A stretch of 12,576 nucleotides of DNA from Clostridiales bacterium (GTDB lineage Bacteria > Bacillota > Clostridia > Lachnospirales > Lachnospiraceae): the NCBI GenBank assembly GCA_029267975.1, contig JAJUHH010000042.1:1-12576 (forward strand), given 5' to 3'. The position numbers and the translations under genes are program-made. How positions within the stretch are numbered: position 1 is the stretch's first letter; every line of letters begins with the position of its first letter. Under the pieces are notes generated by a model. It saw only the letters and a program-made list of their open reading frames with translations. It had not been told where the DNA came from and ran no database searches. This document shows, piece by piece, positions 7,782 through 12,576 of the stretch.

Positions 7782-9068
7782 TTAATTCAATTCAACATAG
7801 TAGGTGTTCCCTGTACTGTCCTCATAGGTATTTGGTACAAACAATACATGGGGTTGTTCAAGATTTATACATTTATTCGTTTTCATTAACTCTATTTCTT
7901 CGCGTGTAATATAACAGGAGAGTGCAGTATAAAGACTTACAGCATCTGCCTGTCCAAGAGGAGCACCATATGCTCCGCCAACAGTACTCATATTACTAAT
8001 GGTATTGTTTCTGAAGATGAATTTTGTTACTGCTTTGGCTACAAAAGCCGTAGATCCATAATAAAATGTCTCACCTGTGGATGAATTAAATACTGGATAT
8101 TTCCCGCCATCAAAGAGATTATTCTCTATGATGGTGTTCTCCCAGTTAAGTATATTAAGGGATGACTTACGAATGTTTAGAAATTTACAATCCTGTATGG
8201 TGATATTTTTATGGACCATATTAATGGTATAGTTACCTTCTGCATCCGGTTGCTGAGAATACTTATGGGTACCTATGGCTGCATCAATCTCCTCAAAGGT
8301 GCATTTGGTTATTGTGACATTGTTCACCGGTGTTTTGTCATAGGAAGTCCAAGTATGGTTAAATCCGCCTGTCAACTTATCAGGAGTATCAATATTAATC
8401 GCTTCCTTGTTTATCTTAGGAGATATTTTTGAACCGGTAAAGGTACAGTTATTAACAGTGACATCCTTTGATGCATCCATTTCAATAAAATGTCCTGTAT
8501 TCATATTCTTAAAGGTTATTCCGTCAAAGGAGATATTCTTATTGTGTGCCATTACAATTGCAACGGAACCTTCCATATAATCCAGATCAATCACTGCACT
8601 TCCCTTGCCAATAATTTTAACATTATGAACACCGTCATATAAACTATGGGCACCTGCTACAGTCGCTTTCGAAGGTTCAACCAGTTCAAACAAAGTTTTT
8701 ACCGCTTTCAATTTGTTCGATCCTGTTTTTGTCAGTTTTTTAATAACAACTCCGTCCTCCAGGATCAGGGTAACATTAGAGGGGATTTGAACAGCGCGGC
8801 AGATGCCGTAATTGCCCTTTTTAACAACTACCTTTCCTCCACCGGCACGCTCGCACTTTTTAAATATTTCATTAAATACATACCAGTCTTTTGTATACTT
8901 ATTGTATGTGCTGAGCTTTTGAGTAGCTGCGGAAGGCTTTGAACTTTCTTTAATTGTATATGTTTTCTGGCCGGCAAAAGCCATTGTTGGTTTTGATGAA
9001 CATTCTAACACAAAAAGAAAAACTAAAAATAATACACATAAGAATTTTATTTTTGTACGGTCACTCAT
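7782..9068 (-). CDS. Secreted right-handed parallel beta-helix protein (pectate-lyase-like fold)
   Basis: 428 aa. The N-terminus has basic residues, a hydrophobic core (about 8-21) and an AFA-GQ signal peptidase I site near residue 32, so the protein is exported. From about 75 it has beta-helix repeats: an N-terminal GGGKVVVKKGNYGI strand of pectate-lyase-superfamily proteins, then NVKIIGKGSAVID, NISFDGITFKNM, DVTVNNCTF, NVTITKCTF, NITIQDCKF and TIIENNLF. Conserved-looking charged and aromatic patches in the middle (HFIEMD 193-198, EAINIDTPD 222-230, AIGTHKY 264-270) could be a substrate site. It may bind or cleave a polysaccharide; catalysis is not provable here. The ATG at 9068 is chosen because AAAGGAC lies about 6 nt upstream and the signal peptide begins there. 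It follows the AraC gene by 34 nt, likely one operon, and ends before a terminator. Confidence 0.85.
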   Translation of the reverse strand: MSDRTKIKFLCVLFLVFLFVLECSSKPTMAFAGQKTYTIKESSKPSAATQKLSTYNKYTKDWYVFNEIFKKCERAGGGKVVVKKGNYGICRAVQIPSNVTLILEDGVVIKKLTKTGSNKLKAVKTLFELVEPSKATVAGAHSLYDGVHNVKIIGKGSAVIDLDYMEGSVAIVMAHNKNISFDGITFKNMNTGHFIEMDASKDVTVNNCTFTGSKISPKINKEAINIDTPDKLTGGFNHTWTSYDKTPVNNVTITKCTFEEIDAAIGTHKYSQQPDAEGNYTINMVHKNITIQDCKFLNIRKSSLNILNWENTIIENNLFDGGKYPVFNSSTGETFYYGSTAFVAKAVTKFIFRNNTISNMSTVGGAYGAPLGQADAVSLYTALSCYITREEIELMKTNKCINLEQPHVLFVPNTYEDSTGNTYYVELN

Positions 9069-9102
9069 AGTCGGTCCTTTGTAAGTTATATTTTGACATT
9101 CC

Positions 9103-9891
9103 TCAGCCATCAATGATAAGATTTGTTTTTCTGTATTTAGCGGGTGTAACACCCTTAATCTGCTTAAATTGTCTGAAAAAATGTGCACTATTAGAATAGC
9201 CGCAGTGTTCGGCAATCTGCTCAATAGATAAATCTGTTGTTTGCAGTAAAATTTCTGCATATGAAATTCGCATGCGAATAAGATCCTTCTGAAAGGAAAT
9301 ACCAAAAAGTTGAGAATATATATGTTGGAAATGGGACGCGCTGATGGCAAGCTCCGCCGCATGCCGGCTGATGGTGTGATCCTGAGTAGGTGTATTCTGT
9401 ATCTGTAAACGCAGCTGCTTGAACTTTTGCAGGTACGGACTGACGCTTTCAATATTCTCCAGTGAATGATAAGCAGCGGCCAAGTGGTTAAAAAGAACAG
9501 TGAAGAGAGCATTAATATTACTTTCAGCATATATAGGAGAGGTATAAGCCTGTTCCCATAAAAGCTGCCTGATTAGCGTGGAGCAGGTCTCTAAGTCATT
9601 TAGTACAAAAGGGATATTACATTCAAGAGAATCCGGAATTGCCTCCCCGTTATCAAGCTGGAAGTGAATCCAGTCATCTGAATAAATACCGTCCGGATTA
9701 TGATATCGATATTGCGTTCTTGGTGCGATGATAATGGCATGTCCCGGATTTAACAGATAATGTTCATCGTTGATCCAGAATTCCCCCTTGCTGCGAAGGA
9801 GCAGGATAACATGATTCTCCAGTCCCTGTGGGCGTGATAAGAAAAAGGACGCGTCATGTCTGGTTGCACAACTACCTCTTAGAACTTTCAT
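9103..9891 (-). CDS. AraC/XylS-family transcriptional regulator
   Basis: 262 aa with the usual two-part layout. Residues about 15-90 form a cupin-type sensing domain (GEFWINDEHYLLNPGHAIII, then PRTQYRYHNP and DDWIHFQL), typical of sugar-responsive regulators. Residues about 165-258 carry the paired helix-turn-helix domain: first helix pair near 175-196 (AAELAISASHFQHIYSQLFG), second near 222-245 (SIEQIAEHCGYSNSAHFFRQF), then the family's KQIKGVTPAKYR. The ATG at 9891 has AAGGAGT 9 nt upstream; an in-frame TTG two codons earlier is only 3 nt from that site and is less likely. Downstream, 34 nt separate it from the beta-helix gene. It lies divergent from the solute-binding protein gene at 10981, so it probably controls that uptake operon and its own (inference). 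Confidence 0.93.
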   Translation of the reverse strand: MKVLRGSCATRHDASFFLSRPQGLENHVILLLRSKGEFWINDEHYLLNPGHAIIIAPRTQYRYHNPDGIYSDDWIHFQLDNGEAIPDSLECNIPFVLNDLETCSTLIRQLLWEQAYTSPIYAESNINALFTVLFNHLAAAYHSLENIESVSPYLQKFKQLRLQIQNTPTQDHTISRHAAELAISASHFQHIYSQLFGISFQKDLIRMRISYAEILLQTTDLSIEQIAEHCGYSNSAHFFRQFKQIKGVTPAKYRKTNLIIDG

Positions 9892-9916
9892 CTTCAAATG
9901 ACTCCTTTCCTATCAA

Positions 9917-9944
9917 TTTATATGTCGTTTTGCACAAAATGTAA
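9917..9944 (-). promoter_or_regulatory. Candidate promoter for the AraC/beta-helix operon
   Basis: On the - strand TTACAT (complement of 9939-9944) and TATAAA (complement of 9917-9922) are 16 nt apart. The transcript would start near 9910, giving a leader of about 20 nt with the ribosome binding site. The -35 box is imperfect, in keeping with an activator-dependent promoter. Confidence 0.35.
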
Positions 9945-10073
9945 TTTTTTTTGCTTAAAATGATATTGTACATAAGCGGTTCAGAAGATACAATATATAA
10001 CATCAACAAATAAAACTTCAAAAACGCTTATTAAATTAGCAATATATCCAAATTGAGACATATGCAGTATGAA

Positions 10074-10097
10074 TTGTCACCAATTTATATTGGACAA
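10074..10097. promoter_or_regulatory. Palindrome upstream of AraC gene, candidate operator
   Basis: TTGT (10074-10077) and CCAAT (10080-10084) are matched by ATTGG (10089-10093) and ACAA (10094-10097), with a TTAT centre and a 2-nt asymmetry (CA, 10078-10079) on one side. This gives nine base pairs of dyad symmetry about 180 nt upstream of the AraC start. It may be an operator or a transcript hairpin. Confidence 0.35.
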
Positions 10098-10106
10098 ACT
10101 TGCTTA

Positions 10107-10140
10107 ATTATATTACAAGACTAACAGTGAAAAATGTCAA
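10107..10140 (-). promoter_or_regulatory. Possible distal promoter-like boxes
   Basis: On the - strand a perfect TTGACA (complement of 10135-10140) and a perfect TATAAT (complement of 10107-10112) are present, but 22 nt apart; shifting to TAATAT gives 19 nt. Spacing is too long for a standard promoter without a spacer-shortening activator, so this is a weak call. Confidence 0.2.
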
Positions 10141-10281
10141 GTAAAAGTAGTAAAAACAGTAGGTTTTTTAGTAAGCGTTAATAGATTTTGTTGCAAACAG
10201 GACCTTGAAAACTGCATAACAAATAGAGCATCTATATCGGTACTCAAAGAGAAGATATGGTTATATATAACTAAGCTGACT

Positions 10282-10773
10282 TTATGATGGTTGTCTTGAT
10301 TTCTCGAATTGATATTTGACTCGAGCTAATTTCCATGCAGCATGTGTTATAGTAATAATAGCCCAATGACAACATATTTGGTTATATTGTATAAAAGCAT
10401 ATCGTAGATATTTGGATACATATTTTCCATATGTGAATAAGCACTGTCAAGTTGCCCTGATTGATATGCAGAAGGTGATAATCCAGCATATGCAAATAAC
10501 TTATCTGGCGAATTGAATCTACTGAGGTCACTAATTTTAGCATTAAATATAGCGCCCATTCGATAGTTTTGGTCTGTCTAAGGGTAAGACTTTTTAGAAC
10601 AGCTTTGTATGTAACGGATTGATAACGTAGGTCGGCAACCCTTGATCAATGAGATATCCAAGATAAACGTAACAATAGTGTTTTGTGGCTTCTGCTACCA
10701 CTTTTACCTTGGATACATCTTCTTAACGGCTTCAAAGCCATCCATTTGCAACATCAATTCCTGCGTAATCATT
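10282..10773 (-). pseudogene. IS110-family transposase remnant
   Basis: Read on the - strand, broken pieces appear in family order. DYAGIDVA, the start of the DEDD catalytic domain, is near 10770-10745. After a frameshift and an apparent deletion come MDGFEAVKKM and then VVAEATKHY with GYLIDQGLPTYVINPLHTK (about 10700-10605). KSLTLRQTKT follows in another frame (near 10590-10563). The C-terminal Transposase_20 part, MGAIFNAKISDLSRF and AYAGLSPSAYQSGQ, is at 10559-10460, and the tail HAAWKLARVKYQFEKSRQPS ends at a stop at 10282-10284. AAGGAG (10779-10784) is the old ribosome binding site. In-frame stops (after GWL and after KLF), at least three frame changes and missing middle parts make it far shorter than a normal transposase of about 400 aa. 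It cannot be functional. The remnant sits between the AraC gene and the solute-binding protein gene. Confidence 0.85.
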
Positions 10774-10824
10774 AGTATCTCCTTAGATAGGATGAATTTA
10801 ATACTGTTTAAGCTTCACAGGGCT

Positions 10825-10851
10825 CTGTCATTGTAACCTACTTCTTATAAA
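10825..10851 (+). promoter_or_regulatory. Candidate promoter for the solute-binding protein gene
   Basis: TATAAA (10846-10851, continuing AAT) is a good -10 box; the best -35 is CTGTCA (10825-10830), 15 nt upstream, which is weak and slightly close. Transcription from about 10858 would give a leader of some 120 nt holding the two hairpins below. Confidence 0.3.
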
Positions 10852-10884
10852 ATGTCATGCGGTTTCAAACGAATTAATAAGTAA

Positions 10885-10920
10885 TTAAAGAGACTGTGGT
10901 CCCATCCACAGCATCTTTAA
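10885..10920 (+). other. Leader hairpin 1 upstream of the solute-binding protein gene
   Basis: TTAAAGA (10885-10891) and CTGTGG (10894-10899) pair with CCACAG (10906-10911) and TCTTTAA (10914-10920) around a 6-nt loop, with one 2x2 internal loop. No T run follows, so a terminator is unlikely. It may be a leader structure affecting mRNA stability, a protein-binding site, or a relic of a mobile element end. Confidence 0.5.
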
Positions 10921-10923
10921 ATA

Positions 10924-10955
10924 TCATAGTCTAACCTGATAAGGTAAAACTATGA
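10924..10955 (+). other. Leader hairpin 2 directly before the ribosome binding site
   Basis: TCATAGT (10924-10930) pairs perfectly with ACTATGA (10949-10955), and inside it ACCT (10934-10937) pairs with AGGT (10942-10945) around GATA. The structure stops 7 nt before AAAGGAGG (10962-10969). It could protect the 5' end of the mRNA or modulate translation. It does not match a riboswitch class that I recognise. Confidence 0.5.
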
Positions 10956-10980
10956 CAATATAAAGGAGGAAATGAGGAAA

Positions 10981-12576
10981 ATGAAAAAAAATCTATTAAA
11001 GCTTATCAGTGTGTTTACTGTAGCTGCAATCATGCTTACCGGATGTAGTTCAAAGTCTTCTACATCTTCAGATTCCAGCTCAACACCTGATACCAAACCT
11101 ACTACTGCTGCATCTGATACAACTACACCTGATGCAACAGAGACCGAAACTTATACCGTTACCTATCCAGTAAGCGGTGATCACACTGTATCTTGGTACG
11201 CACAGGATGGTATTTTACCACATGAGAAATTTGCAGATGCGTCTGAGTCTCCTTTCCACACAGGTCTGGCTAAGATGACGGGAATTAACATCGAGTGGAT
11301 GTTCCCGACAACTGGTTCTGATGGTAATACCTTTACCACTACTTTATTGGTAGATCCGACAAGCTTGCCCAATATTATGACAGGTTATTTCATGGACAAA
11401 GCAAACCAGTACCTGCAGGACGAGATCATCTGGGATCTGACAGATTACATTCAGGAATATGCTCCGGATTATTATGCATGGCTGCAGACCAATCCCGCAT
11501 ATGATCGTGCGATGAAGACAGATAACGGTCAGTATTATGCATTTGGTTTCTTCCGCGAAGACGGCGGCTGGAATGACTCTTATCTGGGACCGGTTGTTCG
11601 TAAGGATTGGCTGGAAGAGTGCGGTTTAGAGATACCGAAGACAATTTCTGAATTCGAAAATGTAATTCGTGTATTCAATGAGAAATATGGCGCAACCTTC
11701 AATGCAGCATTCTCTTCCAGATATAAGGCAATGGGTGTTGCTGGTGCTTTCGGTGCTTATGGTAATGCTGACGCTGGCTGGGGCTGGTACATCAAGGACG
11801 ATAAAGTTGGTTTTGGCCAGGCACAGCCTGAATGGCGTAATTATATCAGCTGGCAGAACAAGCTTTGGGAAGAGGGCCTGATTGATCAGGATATTCTCAC
11901 AGAAGATGATACTACAATCAAGAATAAGGTTCATAATGATAAGTGTGGTATAGCTATTACCTCCATGGGACAGGTAAATATCTGGAACAAAGAACGTGTA
12001 GCGAATGGACAGGAAGAGGTATGGATTGGTATTCCTAACCCGACAGGGGATGACGGAACTCTTTCTGCTGTATTCGGTGGTCTCGGTATTGGTACACAGA
12101 CCACAGTTATTACTAAGACAGCTGATGAAGAAACATTAAAGGCTTGTCTGCAGCTTCTGAACTATGCATACAGTGAAGAGGGTAGATTATACTGGAACTA
12201 TGGTGAGCAAGGTGTTTCCTGGGAGTATGACGCAAACGGCGTTCCCCAGTTTACCAGCCTTGTTACAGACGATGCTGACACAGACCCTATGACCAAATAC
12301 AATGGTACTACTTGGTCAGGTCCCGATATCCAGGCAACTAACCTCTTATACCTGAAGAACAGCCAGACTGCTATTGAAGCAAACAACACATGGTTCTATA
12401 TCTATGATGATGAAGCTAAGAATCAGGCTGTTACCGGTGGTTGGAGATGGCCTGTAGGTATTACCTTCACAACAGAAGAAGCAGATGAACTCGATGAAAT
12501 CGCACAGAATATTCCTACCTATGTAAGCGAGAGCTATGCTGCCTTCTTAACCGGAGCTAAGGATATTGATGATGAT
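10981..12576 (+). CDS. Extracellular solute-binding lipoprotein of a carbohydrate ABC importer (3' end outside window)
   Basis: 532 codons are open to the window edge with no stop, so the gene is cut off here. The N-terminus is a lipoprotein signal: basic MKKNLLK, hydrophobic core, lipobox LTGC with C22 as the lipid-modified residue, then a Ser/Thr/Asp-rich linker to about residue 58. The body has family 1 solute-binding (LplA-like) features: WDLTDYIQEYAPDYYAWL, then GQYYAFGF, RKDWLEECGLEIPKTISEFE, many surface Trp/Tyr residues and YSEEGRLYWNYGEQG. Proteins of this type are about 540-560 aa, so little is probably missing. ATG 10981 is chosen over an in-frame ATG at 10972, which lies only 2 nt from AGGAGG. 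It should capture an oligosaccharide outside the membrane for permeases presumably encoded beyond the right edge. Frequent GGT and GCT codons suggest high expression. Confidence 0.93.
   Translation, partial: MKKNLLKLISVFTVAAIMLTGCSSKSSTSSDSSSTPDTKPTTAASDTTTPDATETETYTVTYPVSGDHTVSWYAQDGILPHEKFADASESPFHTGLAKMTGINIEWMFPTTGSDGNTFTTTLLVDPTSLPNIMTGYFMDKANQYLQDEIIWDLTDYIQEYAPDYYAWLQTNPAYDRAMKTDNGQYYAFGFFREDGGWNDSYLGPVVRKDWLEECGLEIPKTISEFENVIRVFNEKYGATFNAAFSSRYKAMGVAGAFGAYGNADAGWGWYIKDDKVGFGQAQPEWRNYISWQNKLWEEGLIDQDILTEDDTTIKNKVHNDKCGIAITSMGQVNIWNKERVANGQEEVWIGIPNPTGDDGTLSAVFGGLGIGTQTTVITKTADEETLKACLQLLNYAYSEEGRLYWNYGEQGVSWEYDANGVPQFTSLVTDDADTDPMTKYNGTTWSGPDIQATNLLYLKNSQTAIEANNTWFYIYDDEAKNQAVTGGWRWPVGITFTTEEADELDEIAQNIPTYVSESYAAFLTGAKDIDDD

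Larger units (their letters stand above)
9945..10281. promoter_or_regulatory. Gene-free regulatory region upstream of the AraC gene
   Basis: No credible open frame. The AT-rich stretch holds three copies of a TAAGCG core: 9973-9978 and 10172-10177 on the + strand, and inverted at 10025-10030. There are also two copies of TTGCTTAA (9951-9958 and 10100-10107). A palindrome at 10074-10097 is listed separately. From about 10200 to 10281 the sequence is probably the decayed downstream flank of the IS110 remnant. These repeats are candidate AraC-type operator half-sites; which, if any, are used is not known. Confidence 0.35.

Noticed and set aside
8993..9004. LECSS near the N-terminus of the beta-helix protein as a lipobox
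   Set aside because: Glu before Cys does not fit the lipobox (a small residue is needed), while AFA-GQ a few residues later is a good signal peptidase I site.
9069..9530. In-frame open extension of 154 codons before the beta-helix protein
   Set aside because: It lies inside the AraC gene on the same strand in another frame, has no ribosome binding site, and the signal peptide and AAAGGAC point to the ATG at 9068.
10642..10836. Open frame on the + strand across the IS110 remnant
   Set aside because: It is antisense to recognisable transposase pieces, has no family-like features and no good ribosome binding site.
10924..10955. Riboswitch in front of the solute-binding protein gene
   Set aside because: The structure is a simple nested hairpin without the conserved core of any riboswitch class I recognise.
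11426..11934. Open frames on the - strand within the solute-binding protein gene
   Set aside because: They are antisense to a long lipoprotein frame with clear signal peptide and family motifs, and have no supporting start signals.
1..12576. CRISPR arrays, tRNA or rRNA genes
   Set aside because: No regularly spaced repeats and no cloverleaf-like or rRNA-like sequence were seen on either strand.

Overview
The window looks like chromosomal DNA from a low-G+C anaerobic Firmicute, most likely a Clostridia/Lachnospiraceae-type organism. The clues are AT-rich intergenic regions, strong AGGAGG-type ribosome binding sites, an OmpR/histidine-kinase pair next to carbohydrate ABC permeases, an AraC regulator facing a very abundant-looking sugar-binding lipoprotein, and a decayed IS110 element. 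The genus assignment is inference from gene content and style only.

Left block (1-2234, + strand): a nested inverted repeat at the extreme left edge, a second nested inverted repeat, then an OmpR-family response regulator (197-871) and its membrane histidine kinase (887-2167), closed by a clear intrinsic terminator (2193-2234).

Central block (2387-7671, + strand): four tightly packed genes. Two are MalF/MalG-type carbohydrate ABC permeases overlapping by 4 nt. The third is a 757-residue membrane-anchored HlyD/MacA-type adaptor with an exceptionally long coiled coil. The fourth is a multi-pass membrane protein with a MacB-like extracytoplasmic core. No ATPase and no solute-binding protein lies in this operon. 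A 12-nt-period direct repeat just upstream is a plausible binding site for the adjacent response regulator. The operon ends at a hairpin (7692-7740) that can act as a terminator on both strands. Mixing importer-type permeases with exporter-type adaptor parts is the most unusual feature of the window.

Right block: on the - strand an AraC-family regulator (9891-9103) and, 34 nt downstream, a secreted right-handed beta-helix protein (9068-7782) probably form one transcript. Upstream lies a regulatory region rich in small palindromes, then an IS110-family transposase pseudogene (about 10282-10773, - strand) with frameshifts and deletions. On the + strand a lipoprotein extracellular solute-binding protein (10981 to the window edge, 3' end cut off) starts a probable sugar-uptake operon; its leader can form two successive hairpins. 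The divergent AraC/solute-binding arrangement suggests the AraC protein controls this uptake operon, with the beta-helix protein acting on, or binding, the same polysaccharide. That functional link is inference.
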